This document shows positions 18,219 to 26,339 of a stretch of DNA of 64,000 nt, piece by piece. The stretch is from Streptomyces sp. NBC_00425 (lineage in GTDB: Bacteria; Actinomycetota; Actinomycetes; Streptomycetales; Streptomycetaceae), in contig NZ_CP107928.1 in NCBI RefSeq assembly GCF_036030735.1, forward strand, positions 3,596,001 to 3,660,000. Reading direction: 5' to 3'. The first letter of the stretch is position 1. Each line of letters begins with the position of its first letter. Position numbers and translations under genes: made by a program. The notes beneath the pieces were generated by a model that saw only the letters and a list, made by a program, of their open reading frames with translations, did not search any database and was not told the DNA's origin.

Positions 18219-21200
18219 TCACGTCACACGCTCCAGCGCGGCCAGCCGCTCCGCCGTTTTGGCGGCCGTCGGCCCGTCGGCGACCAGGCTGCCCTCCGGC
18301 AGCCGCGACCACTCCGTCCGGGCGGCCCGGTAGGCCTCCCGGGCGGCCCGTGGCCGCGAGGCCGCCTCATAGGACATACCCCGCCAGTGGTGCGCCTGCG
18401 CACCCGTCCGGACGGCCTCGTGCCGGCCGCGTTCCGTGGTGGCCGCCCCCTCGGCCTCCCGGGCCGACTCCGCCGCGTCGCGGAAGGCGTCGACCGCCAG
18501 GTCCAGGCGGGCCGGGCGGCGCAGGCTGCGGTAGGCCTCGAACTGGACCTGGCCGAGTTCCAGACGGCACCGGGAGGCCAGCAGCGGGTCCGCCGCGTCG
18601 GCGGCGGCGAGCCCGAAGAGGTGCTCGGCCTCCCGCAGGTCGACGCGGTCCCCGCGGCCCCGGTAGCGCAGCATCAGCGCACGGCCGAGCAGCAGCAGCC
18701 GGTGGGCGACCTGCGCGCTGCCCGCCGGGGTCTCCATCCGGCAGTCCCGCAGCACCCGGATCGCCCGGGAGAGCGTGCCCTGGGCCCGCGCCCCCGACTG
18801 CAGTCCCGCCAGCCGCAGCAGCGCCTCGCCCCACTCGGCGAGGACGTCGGCGTGCGCGGGCGCGTCGCGGGACATGCGCTGGGCGGCCTGCGCGAAGCGG
18901 TCGGCGGCCGTCTCCAGCTCCGCCGGATCGCCCGACTCCCGGTGGCGGGCGACGGCGATCCGGCCCGCCCGCGCCAGCAGCGCCGCCCGCCGGCCCTGCT
19001 CGCGGACCAGGGCGAGGGCCTCGTCGACGCGGGCCTGGGCGTCGTCGAGCGGGCCGCCCGCCCGGAGCAGGGCGTCGACCAGGTCGAGCAGGACGCGCAC
19101 CCGCGCGCGTACCGACTCCGCGGTGTCGGGCTCCTCCCCGGTGTCGAGGGCGGTGCGCAGCGACTGCGCGCCCTGCTCGGCGTAGAGGCGGGCCTGCACG
19201 GGGTCGGCGGTGGCTCCGGAGAGACGCAGCAGGACCCGGCCGTGCTCCAGGGGGAGTTCGGGCGGCCGCTGCCGGCGGTCGGGCCAGACGTCGGCGAAGG
19301 CCTCCAGCATGCCGACCGCGCCCTGGAGCAGCGCACTGTCCCCGCCGAGCCGCCACTGCGCCTCCAGGGCGCGCACCCGCTCCAGGGTGAGTCCGAGGGC
19401 CTGGTGGTGGTCGAGGTCGGGCGCCGCGCAGGCGACGGCGTACTCGCGGTCGGCGCGGCGCAGCAGGTCCAGGGCGCCGGCCGGGTCGCCGCGGCGTCTG
19501 CGGTCGGTCGCCGCGGCGTGCAGCACCCGCGCCAGGACGGCCCGTTCGCGCAGCCGCCTCGGGTGCGCCGCGGCGCGCTCCGCGGCCGCCTCCGCCTCCT
19601 GCAGCAGATCGTCGCCGCCCTGCACCTCCCACAGGCGCAGCGTGCAGTGCGCGTACTCGGCCCACAGCTCGGGGTCCGCCCCGGCGGGCCGCTCGTGCTC
19701 GGTGGCGCCGCGCAGCAGCTGCACCGCGTCGATGACGTCCTGGATCATGCCCTCGCGGTCGAAGCGCTCGATCAGCGTGCGGGCCCGGCGGACCGCCTGG
19801 TGCGTCGGCCGCTCCTCGGGACGGCCCGGGCCGGTGCGGCCGCCGGGCGTCTCGAACTGCTCGGGCAGCGGCATGAACCGTCGCAGCACGCGCGCGGCGA
19901 CCTCGGCGAAGGGCTGCGGCACGGGCGCCTCGTCGCCGTTGCCGCCGTTGTCCCCGTGGTCGGCCCGCTCGGCGCGGTCCGCGGCGCCGGCGGCGGGCGC
20001 GTAGGGGCGGCCCGCGCCGCCGTCGCCGAGCTGGGCGAGGGCCAGCGCCGGGAAGTTGGGACCGCCCTTGCCGAAGCGCTGCTCGATGTATTCCGAGCAG
20101 TGCTTGAGCACCAGCATGGCCTCGTCGCGGCCCAGCCGGGACAGCAGGGCGTCGCGCACGTCCGGATCGATGCGGTACCACTGGGCCCCGTCGTCGGCGT
20201 ACTCCTCCGACTCGCGCGTGAGGAGGCCGCCGACCAGGACCTCCGCCAGCTCGGACGGTCCCGAGTCGGGCAGCATCGTGCGCTGGACGAGCTGCATGAC
20301 CGGCAGGCACAGGGGCGCGGCGGCCAGGTACACGGCGAGCCGTCCGGCGGCCGGGGAGGCGCTGGAGCTGAACCTGCTGACCCGCTCGAGCGGTGTGCGC
20401 CGCCGGTCGGCGCGCCCGGCGGGGGCGGGCGGCTGGTCCGCGCGCACCCAGCCCACGGCGCCCGGCACCGGCCCCGCGCCGGCCCCTGACAGCAGCCTGG
20501 CCCAGGCGCCGAGGGCCACCGGTTCGGGCGGCAGCACGGGCACCGGCAGCGCCCCGCGGCGGGTCTCCGCCGGAACGCCGGACGGCGTGCGCACCCGCAG
20601 TGCGGCCGCCCCGCCCAGCGTCTCGCCCCGGCTCAACTCGCAGAAGACCACGGGCAGTCGGGTCCGGTTCCACAGACGCTGTGGAAGCGGCTGGAGCACG
20701 GCGACCGGGCCCTGCCGGGAGAGGTGGTGCAGCAGCCGGTGCGCCTGCCCGCTGTGCCACAGCGGGCCGGCGCAGTCGCTGACGAAGAGCACGATCCGGC
20801 GGCCGGTGGGGTCGCTGAGCCGGTCCGTGGAGTGCAGCGGCGCCGCGTACACGTCGGGGCTGCGGCTGACGGCGGGAGCGCCGTCCGGACCCTGGTGCAG
20901 ATGGCTGACCCTGATGTCCGAGAATGCCCCCAACTGGCCGAACACCTGCTCCAGTTCGAGGAAGAGCCGGTCCCAGACCCGCATCGACGACGAGGCGTCC
21001 AGGACCAGTTGGAGCCGGGCGTCGCCGCGGACGACGGCACGGTGGACGGGCATGATCAGGCCGCCCGCCTGCGCGCTGCGCTCCGCCGTCGCCGTCTCGT
21101 CGAGCCGCATGCGCAGCGGCGGCGCCGGGCTGCGGTAGCGCTGCAACCTCCGCAGAGCGCGCTGGAGTTCGAGCGGGGCGGGCAGCGCGGGGGCGGCGGG

Positions 21201-21659
21201 CACGCCCACCGGGAGCGCGGCGGCCCGGCCCGCGCCACGGGCGCGCTGCCCTCCGTCCTGGGGCACCGGGTACAGGCTCACGCGGCCGCCGGCGCCCACC
21301 TCCTGCGGGGGCGGTTCCGCACGCTCGGGCCGCTCCGCACGCGCCCCTGCGTGCGGCCCCCCGCCCCGACCGCCGTCGCGCCGGAACGCCGGCCGGTCGC
21401 CGGCCTCGGCACGCGGTTCCTCCGGTTCGGGCACGTCCACCGGCCGGGTCCACCGCGCCAGCCACAACGCGTCGCACAACTGCTCCACGTCGGGATCGAG
21501 CCCCACCCCGCGCAGGCGCGCGACCAGTTCGGCGAGCGGGTCACCCCCGTCCGGGGCCCGGGACGGGGCCCGGGTCCGGGGGGTCGAGGGGTCGTCGTGG
21601 TGGTCCTGGTGACGGTCGTCGGGCGGGACGGGGCCGTGGCGGGCCGCTGCGTCGGGCAT
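18219..21659 (-). CDS. SAV_2336-like vWA-domain / helical repeat protein
   Basis: 1146 residues. The N-terminal 60 residues match the start of SAV_2336-related proteins. Residues 80-160 are a Pro/Ala/Arg-rich linker. A von Willebrand factor A fold follows: LQLVLDASSSMRVWD supplies the metal-binding D-x-S-x-S (Asp221, Ser223, Ser225), and RIVLFVSDCAGPLW is a later core strand. Residues about 560-1140 are Ala/Leu-rich helical hairpins, probably TPR-like. It sits 7 bp after the MoxR gene; vWA and MoxR ATPases normally work as partners, the vWA binding substrate and MoxR remodelling it. Together with the VMAP protein this is the vWA-MoxR-VMAP ternary arrangement described for bacterial conflict systems. 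Confidence 0.82.
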   Translation of the reverse strand: MPDAAARHGPVPPDDRHQDHHDDPSTPRTRAPSRAPDGGDPLAELVARLRGVGLDPDVEQLCDALWLARWTRPVDVPEPEEPRAEAGDRPAFRRDGGRGGGPHAGARAERPERAEPPPQEVGAGGRVSLYPVPQDGGQRARGAGRAAALPVGVPAAPALPAPLELQRALRRLQRYRSPAPPLRMRLDETATAERSAQAGGLIMPVHRAVVRGDARLQLVLDASSSMRVWDRLFLELEQVFGQLGAFSDIRVSHLHQGPDGAPAVSRSPDVYAAPLHSTDRLSDPTGRRIVLFVSDCAGPLWHSGQAHRLLHHLSRQGPVAVLQPLPQRLWNRTRLPVVFCELSRGETLGGAAALRVRTPSGVPAETRRGALPVPVLPPEPVALGAWARLLSGAGAGPVPGAVGWVRADQPPAPAGRADRRRTPLERVSRFSSSASPAAGRLAVYLAAAPLCLPVMQLVQRTMLPDSGPSELAEVLVGGLLTRESEEYADDGAQWYRIDPDVRDALLSRLGRDEAMLVLKHCSEYIEQRFGKGGPNFPALALAQLGDGGAGRPYAPAAGAADRAERADHGDNGGNGDEAPVPQPFAEVAARVLRRFMPLPEQFETPGGRTGPGRPEERPTHQAVRRARTLIERFDREGMIQDVIDAVQLLRGATEHERPAGADPELWAEYAHCTLRLWEVQGGDDLLQEAEAAAERAAAHPRRLRERAVLARVLHAAATDRRRRGDPAGALDLLRRADREYAVACAAPDLDHHQALGLTLERVRALEAQWRLGGDSALLQGAVGMLEAFADVWPDRRQRPPELPLEHGRVLLRLSGATADPVQARLYAEQGAQSLRTALDTGEEPDTAESVRARVRVLLDLVDALLRAGGPLDDAQARVDEALALVREQGRRAALLARAGRIAVARHRESGDPAELETAADRFAQAAQRMSRDAPAHADVLAEWGEALLRLAGLQSGARAQGTLSRAIRVLRDCRMETPAGSAQVAHRLLLLGRALMLRYRGRGDRVDLREAEHLFGLAAADAADPLLASRCRLELGQVQFEAYRSLRRPARLDLAVDAFRDAAESAREAEGAATTERGRHEAVRTGAQAHHWRGMSYEAASRPRAAREAYRAARTEWSRLPEGSLVADGPTAAKTAERLAALERVT

Positions 21660-21666
21660 CAGGCCC

Positions 21667-22689
21667 TCACCTCGGGCGGTCGAGTCGCTGGATGAGCAGG
21701 TCGGCCAGCCGGTCACGACTGGGCGGCGCGGCCGCGTCGGTGAGGTAGATCGCGTTCAGCAGCTGGTCCGCGGCGAGGAGTTCACTGCGCGAGCGCTCCA
21801 GGAACCGCGTGATCAGATCGTCCCCCGCGCGGGCCGCCTCGTCACCGAGATGCGCGCGGACGAAGGTGGCGAGCCGGTTGTGGTCGGGGCGCCCCAGCTC
21901 CAGGTGGATGCACCGGCGCATCAGCGGGGCCGGGAAGTCGCGTTCGCCGTTGCTGGTGAGCACGACGAAGGGGAAGGCGCGGCAGCGCACCCGTCCGTCG
22001 CGCACCCGCACCTTCACGCCGTCGGCGGTCAGCACCTCCGCCTCGCCGTCCGGCAGCCGGTCGGCGATCCGCTCCAGCTCGGGTATCGCGAACTCGCCCT
22101 CCTCCAGGACGTTCAGCAGGTCGTTGGGCAGATCGATGTCGCTCTTGTCCAGCTCGTCGATGAGCAGCACGCGCGGTGTGTCGGAGGGCAGCAGGGCGGT
22201 GCCGAGCGGCCCCAGCCGGATATAGCTGCCGATGCCCTCGACCGCGCCCGGCGAGCCGGCCGCCGACCCGAACCCGCCCTGCGCGGCGATCTGCACGTCC
22301 TGGAGCCGGGCGATGGCGTCGTAGTGGTAGAGCCCGTCCTGCAGCGCGGAACGGCTGACGATGGACCAGCGCAGCACGTTGCCGAGTCCGAGTTCGTACG
22401 CCACCGAGTGGGCGAGGGTGCTCTTGCCCGCGCCGGGGCTGCCCGTGACGAGCAGCGGACGGCGCAGATACAGCGCCGCGTTGATCATCTCCAGCTCCTC
22501 GGCGCCCGGCCGGTGCAGTTCCGCCAGATGCCGGTGCGCGCCGAGCCTGCGGTCCTGGGAGCCGTCGCCCGACCCCGCCGCGTCCCGGCTGGTGAAGTCC
22601 CGCCACGGAGGAGGATCGGGCAGCCGCTCGATCCCGTCGTGCGGTTCGCCGGCGCCTCGGTAGATGAGCCACTCACTGGATTCGGTCAT
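21667..22689 (-). CDS. MoxR family AAA+ ATPase
   Basis: 340 residues. Walker A GSPGAGKS ends at Ser90 and Walker B VLLIDELDKSDID has Asp178-Glu179. TSNGERDFPAPLMRRC is the sensor/arginine-finger region (about 245-260) and LPNDLLNVLEEGEF is the helix insert typical of MoxR proteins. ATP-driven remodelling of a partner via the adjacent vWA protein is the expected role. Its stop is 7 bp before the vWA gene start, and 108 bp separate it from the protease/VMAP gene upstream. Confidence 0.93.
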   Translation of the reverse strand: MTESSEWLIYRGAGEPHDGIERLPDPPPWRDFTSRDAAGSGDGSQDRRLGAHRHLAELHRPGAEELEMINAALYLRRPLLVTGSPGAGKSTLAHSVAYELGLGNVLRWSIVSRSALQDGLYHYDAIARLQDVQIAAQGGFGSAAGSPGAVEGIGSYIRLGPLGTALLPSDTPRVLLIDELDKSDIDLPNDLLNVLEEGEFAIPELERIADRLPDGEAEVLTADGVKVRVRDGRVRCRAFPFVVLTSNGERDFPAPLMRRCIHLELGRPDHNRLATFVRAHLGDEAARAGDDLITRFLERSRSELLAADQLLNAIYLTDAAAPPSRDRLADLLIQRLDRPR

Positions 22690-22797
22690 GATCCGGTCCT
22701 CGTCACTCGTCCACTGCCGCGGCGGTCCGAACGTGCATCACGTTATCCATCCTGGGGGTGCCTGGTAAGGGGCCGGCCGGCCCCGCGGACGGGTGGC

Positions 22798-25122
22798 TCA
22801 AGGGGCCTCCAGCAGGTCACCCGTGCCGGGGAGGGGCTGGTGAGGGTCGTCGTACAACAGGGCCACGCCGTCGGCCCAGAACGACTCCGTGCGGCCCTCT
22901 CGGAGCCGCACCCGGAGATCGTGCACGGCCTCGGGAAGGTGCTGCGCGGTGGGCGGTTCGGCGATCTCGTCGATCGTGCCGCGGTGGAACTCGCCGCAGA
23001 CGGCGTCCGACCGGCCGCGCCGCCGGCGCCACAGGGCCACGCCGTAGCCGCCGAGCACGATCCGGGCGAGCGCCTCCGCGTCGTCCTCGTAACGGAGGTC
23101 GCCGTAGCGGCAGAGCACCGGGACGGTGCCGTGCGACAGGGCACGCAACTGCTCCACGGTCGGCACCGGTTTGCGCAACCCCTCGTCGCAGTCGAGGACT
23201 TCGGCCCGCGCCCGGTGCGCGTGCAGCCAGCGCCAACGGGCCCGGCGCTCCGCGTCCACGTCCTCGTCGCCGTACTCGTCGTCGCCGTATCCGTCGTCGC
23301 CGTATCCGTCGTTCTCGCCGTGCACGTCGTTCTCGCCGGCGTCTCCTGGGCCTTCCGGGCCTTCCGGGGCCTGCGGGGCGCGCCAGTGGCCCCCGGCGTC
23401 GCCGTCGGCCGCGTCGTGAGCCCCTGACTCCTCGTCGGACAGCCGGTCACGGTCGGCGCAGCGCACGACGACGGGCCGCAGGGCGCCCAACGGCACTTCT
23501 TCCGGCGGGAGTTGCCAGGCGTCCACCTCGAGGCCGAGCAGCGCCTGGGGCAGCGCCACCTGGAGCAGCGCCGGCCTGCCGGGCTCGTCGCAGTGACGGA
23601 AGGCCTCCGCGAGGGGTCCGGCGAGGCGGCCGGGCAGCTCGGCCAGCGGCGTGCGCTCGGCCTCGCGCAGCCGTACGGCCTCTCCGCCGGGGACGGTCAC
23701 GCAGACCGACCAGTCGCAGCGGTCCGGCTCCCAGCCCCGCCGCACCAGCTCGAGCAGGACGGAGGGCCGCGCCACGCTGCCCGGGGCGCGGTCACGGGCA
23801 CGCGCGCGTGCGGCCCGCCCGCGCCGCCGGTCGCGCCCGCGCCCGCCGGGACCGTCGCTCGCGTGCCCGCCTGCGGAGACCGTGTCGGGGGCGTCGCGCT
23901 CCGCGCCGTCCCGTCGGCGCAGCCGCGCGATCCGCTGCTCGGCGAGGCCGGACCGGTAGCGAACGCTCAGCCGCTGCGCGGCCTGCCAGACCCAGACCCA
24001 CAGGGCCTTCTCGGCGTCCGGGGTGCTGGGCACCACGAACGGGCGCGGCGCGGACATCGCCCGCATCGCGTAGTCGAGCACCAGCTCCAGCGCCCCGTCG
24101 TCGCTCGCGCTCTCGTACAGCGCGCCGAGACCGTCGCGCCAGCCGCGCGGCGCGGGCAGCGGAACGGGACCCTGGAGGTCGGGCAGGGAGTCGAGGATGT
24201 CCAGCAGACCGCGGGTGCTCTCGGGCGGCGGGAGTTCGGCGAGCCGGCCCAGCAGCTGGATCCGCTCGTCCGGGCTGAGGGTGCGGCCCGGGCGGGCGCC
24301 CAGCCTGCCCTGCACGTCGGTCCAGGTCTGCCGCCGGGAGGCGGGGTGGCGCTGCCGGTCACGGTGGTAACGGTCATGGGCGTGGAAGACCGCCTGGTAG
24401 AGGTCGCTGTGCTCGGCCGGCACCGCCTCCGCAGGCACTCGCAGGGTGCGCAGCTGCTCGATCCCGGTGGAGGTGCCGCCGGGCCGGTGGTCCGAGCGCG
24501 CCTTCAGGACGCCGATCACCTCGCCGCGCACCGGGTCGATCACCGGCCCGCCCGAGACGCCGTAGGGCAGGTCGTTGTCGCCCAGCCGCATCTGCACGTC
24601 CGAGGACCAGCCGCCGATCGTCCCCTGCACCGTGAGCGTGCCGTCCAGGACCTGTAAGCGGCCCTCGTTCTCGGTCCAGCCGGCGTACAGCACCCGGCCT
24701 TCGCCGTAGTACGCCGCCGGACGCTCGGAGACGTACACGCACTCGTGGTCGTCGACCGGCTCGGTCAGCTGTACCAGGGCCAGGTCCGGCGCCGGCCAGT
24801 TGCCGGCGGACGCGCCCCGCTCGGCGCGCTCGGGCAGCGTCGCCACCACCCTGCCGGGCGCGCTCGAGGCACCCCGTCCCGGAGCCGTCTCATACACCAC
24901 GGCAACCTTGCCCCCCTCCCCGCCGCAGGCCACGTGTGCGCAGGTCAGAACCCAGTTGGGAGCGACGAAGAAGCCGCTGCCGAGGAACGTCCCGGGCTCA
25001 TCCAGGGCATACCCGACCACCGGGCGATGAATGCGCACGGTGGCCGCCACGACGAGTCCACGCAGCGCACGGCGGGCCGCATCGAACGCGTTCGATGCGC
25101 CCGGGGCGTGCCCGCCCGTCAT
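22798..25122 (-). CDS. Trypsin-like serine protease with VMAP-C domain
   Basis: 774 residues. The N-terminal trypsin/S1-like domain (about 20-225) has an apparently complete triad: His63 in LTCAHVACGG, Asp113 in APDLALVQL, Ser190 in GVSGGPV. No signal peptide is seen, so the protease is cytosolic. The middle (about 260-400) holds a helical segment reminiscent of effector-associated domains. The C-terminal 300 residues resemble VMAP-C (vWA-MoxR associated protein), ending with SFWADGVALLYDDP. An acidic, Gly/Asp/Tyr-rich insert at about 594-621 is encoded by 15-bp repeats. The gene overlaps the Trypco1 gene by 4 bp (ATGA). Inferred role: a protease effector held inactive until MoxR/vWA signalling releases it. 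Confidence 0.87.
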   Translation of the reverse strand: MTGGHAPGASNAFDAARRALRGLVVAATVRIHRPVVGYALDEPGTFLGSGFFVAPNWVLTCAHVACGGEGGKVAVVYETAPGRGASSAPGRVVATLPERAERGASAGNWPAPDLALVQLTEPVDDHECVYVSERPAAYYGEGRVLYAGWTENEGRLQVLDGTLTVQGTIGGWSSDVQMRLGDNDLPYGVSGGPVIDPVRGEVIGVLKARSDHRPGGTSTGIEQLRTLRVPAEAVPAEHSDLYQAVFHAHDRYHRDRQRHPASRRQTWTDVQGRLGARPGRTLSPDERIQLLGRLAELPPPESTRGLLDILDSLPDLQGPVPLPAPRGWRDGLGALYESASDDGALELVLDYAMRAMSAPRPFVVPSTPDAEKALWVWVWQAAQRLSVRYRSGLAEQRIARLRRRDGAERDAPDTVSAGGHASDGPGGRGRDRRRGRAARARARDRAPGSVARPSVLLELVRRGWEPDRCDWSVCVTVPGGEAVRLREAERTPLAELPGRLAGPLAEAFRHCDEPGRPALLQVALPQALLGLEVDAWQLPPEEVPLGALRPVVVRCADRDRLSDEESGAHDAADGDAGGHWRAPQAPEGPEGPGDAGENDVHGENDGYGDDGYGDDEYGDEDVDAERRARWRWLHAHRARAEVLDCDEGLRKPVPTVEQLRALSHGTVPVLCRYGDLRYEDDAEALARIVLGGYGVALWRRRRGRSDAVCGEFHRGTIDEIAEPPTAQHLPEAVHDLRVRLREGRTESFWADGVALLYDDPHQPLPGTGDLLEAP
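23278..23325. repeat. In-frame 15-bp repeats within the VMAP-C region
   Basis: GTCGTCGCCGTATCC occurs twice in tandem, flanked by degenerate copies from 23261 to 23340, encoding Asp/Gly/Tyr-rich acidic units (GYGDD, GYGDDEYGDED). The length is expected to vary between strains through slippage. Confidence 0.8.
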
Positions 25123-25769
25123 GCTCCGCCCCCGCCGACTGCGTCGTCGGCCCCCCCGTGCATCGGCGCGCCGGGAGACGCGCCCGCGCGCCGCCCCCCG
25201 TCGGCGAGGGACGCGTCCGGCGAGGGGGGTGAGGCCGGTGGCGGGGGTGCGGCGGGGAGCGGAGGCGAGGGGGGTGAGGCCGGTGGCGGAGGTGAGGCGG
25301 GGGGAGCCGGCGCGGTCGGCGCGCCGGTCGAGGAGCCGCCACGCGCACGGAAGGCCGTACCGGCACCGCCGCCGGAGGCCGTGCCGGAGTCCGTGCCGGC
25401 AGGCGGTGCGTCGAGGTCGGGGGGCCCGCTGTTCCAGGTCAGGGTGACCGTGATGGCGGCCTTGGCCTCGCCGTCGGCCAGCAGTCCGACGACCTTCCCG
25501 GCCTTGGCGGTCAGCTCGATGCCGAACTCGACGCTCACCTCGTCCGGCCGCACCGCCCGCAGCGGCTCCGCCAGCGACCGCGCGACCCCGGTGACGAGCG
25601 TGTGCAGGCTCTCCACGCTCGCCTCCACCCGCTCGGCGAACCCGGTGTCGCTGTACGACAGCCGCCCGGAGGGCGCGGACAGCTCTCCGGCGCCCGAGAT
25701 CCGGGCCCAGACGGGCGTCCCGTCCGGCAGCGCGACGCGCGCCACCCGTGTCACGTCCTCACCGCTCAT
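25119..25769 (-). CDS. Trypco1-like (CU044_2847 family) trypsin co-occurring protein
   Basis: 216 residues. Residues 1-112 form a small beta-rich domain (RVARVALPDGTPVWARISG, VSVEFGIELTAKAGKVVG, AAITVTLTWN) that matches the trypsin co-occurring domain 1 pattern. The remainder is a Pro/Ala/Ser/Gly tail of low complexity partly built by a duplicated 45-bp block. The stop overlaps the start of the trypsin/VMAP gene (ATGA), so the two proteins are co-translated; a direct protease partner or inhibitor role is inferred. It is the first gene of the operon, and the promoter should lie in the 232 bp shared with the divergent DUF6104 gene. Confidence 0.8.
   Translation of the reverse strand: MSGEDVTRVARVALPDGTPVWARISGAGELSAPSGRLSYSDTGFAERVEASVESLHTLVTGVARSLAEPLRAVRPDEVSVEFGIELTAKAGKVVGLLADGEAKAAITVTLTWNSGPPDLDAPPAGTDSGTASGGGAGTAFRARGGSSTGAPTAPAPPASPPPPASPPSPPLPAAPPPPASPPSPDASLADGGRRAGASPGAPMHGGADDAVGGGGA
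25219..25289. repeat. 26-bp direct repeat within Trypco1 tail
   Basis: GGCGAGGGGGGTGAGGCCGG... (26 bp) at 25219-25244 is repeated exactly at 25264-25289. The offset of 45 bp keeps the reading frame, adding 15 Pro/Ala/Ser residues per copy to the disordered tail. Confidence 0.88.
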
Positions 25770-26001
25770 GCCACTCCCCCGTTCCCCCAGTCCCTCCTGC
25801 CCTCCCGCGCGTGCGCAGGCCGACAGCGGGCTCCGTCCGCGCGGAGGTCCGGCGGCCCGCAGACCTGCGCCCCCCTGCGCCTATCCTTTTCCTGTCCCCT
25901 CCCCCACCGGAGAGCGGAGCACTTCCTCCCCTCGCAGGAACAAGGGTCCTTCCCCCGACGGAGGGCCCCTACCCCTGCGACCGACCCACGGAGCACGTTC
26001 C

Positions 26002-26184
26002 ATGTACTTCACCGATCGCGGAATCGAGGAACTCGAGAAGCGGCGCGGCGAGGAGGAGGTCACCTTCGAGTGGCTCGCCGAGCAGCTGAGGACGTTCGTC
26101 GACCTGAACCCGGACTTCGAGGTGCCGGTGGAGCGGCTGGCGACATGGCTGGCGCGGCTGGACGACGACGAGGACGACGAGTAG
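26002..26184 (+). CDS. DUF6104 family small protein
   Basis: 60-residue acidic protein, MYFTDRGIEELEKRRGEEEV at the start and a DDDEDDE tail. It belongs to a small actinobacterial family of unknown function (DUF6104). Predicted to be mainly helical and soluble, with the segment FEVPVERLATWLARL resembling an amphipathic docking helix. It is divergent from the Trypco1-VMAP operon and followed by a textbook intrinsic terminator, so it is a one-gene transcript. Confidence 0.85.
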   Translation: MYFTDRGIEELEKRRGEEEVTFEWLAEQLRTFVDLNPDFEVPVERLATWLARLDDDEDDE

Positions 26185-26221
26185 GCGATACGCGGCGGCC
26201 CGACGGCCGACCGCGCGGGAA

Positions 26222-26250
26222 GGGGCGTCCGGGACGCCCCTTTTTTCTTT
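26222..26250 (+). terminator. Intrinsic terminator after DUF6104 gene
   Basis: GGGGCGTC and GACGCCCC form an 8-bp stem with a 3-nt loop, followed by TTTTTTCTTTT, 37 bp past the stop. U-rich terminators are rare in this GC-rich window, which makes it stand out. Confidence 0.92.
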
Positions 26251-26252
26251 TC

Positions 26253-26301
26253 TTGACTTTCGACGGCCGCGATATATCGTGTTTTACGCGAGACGCGATA
26301 T
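26253..26301 (+). promoter_or_regulatory. Promoter and candidate PadR operator of the DUF4097-padR operon
   Basis: A TTGACT -35-like hexamer at 26253 precedes a -10-like TATCGT at 26275, 16 bp later. The octamer CGCGATAT occurs at 26268-26275 and again at 26294-26301, and CGATATATCG at 26270-26279 is a perfect 10-bp palindrome over the -10. The PadR protein encoded two genes downstream is the obvious candidate autorepressor. Confidence 0.65.
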
Positions 26302-26339
26302 GGCGCGTCGCGTTCGTGCCGTTCAAGGAGGTCCGCACC

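Noticed and set aside
18387..20489. 700-codon plus-strand frame opposite the vWA gene
   Set aside because: Antisense shadow; the vWA frame has a MIDAS motif, coupling to MoxR and a good start.
11848..25769. Recent mobile island
   Set aside because: No integrase, transposase, tRNA junction or flanking direct repeat was seen, and base composition matches the neighbours, so the operon looks chromosomally resident.
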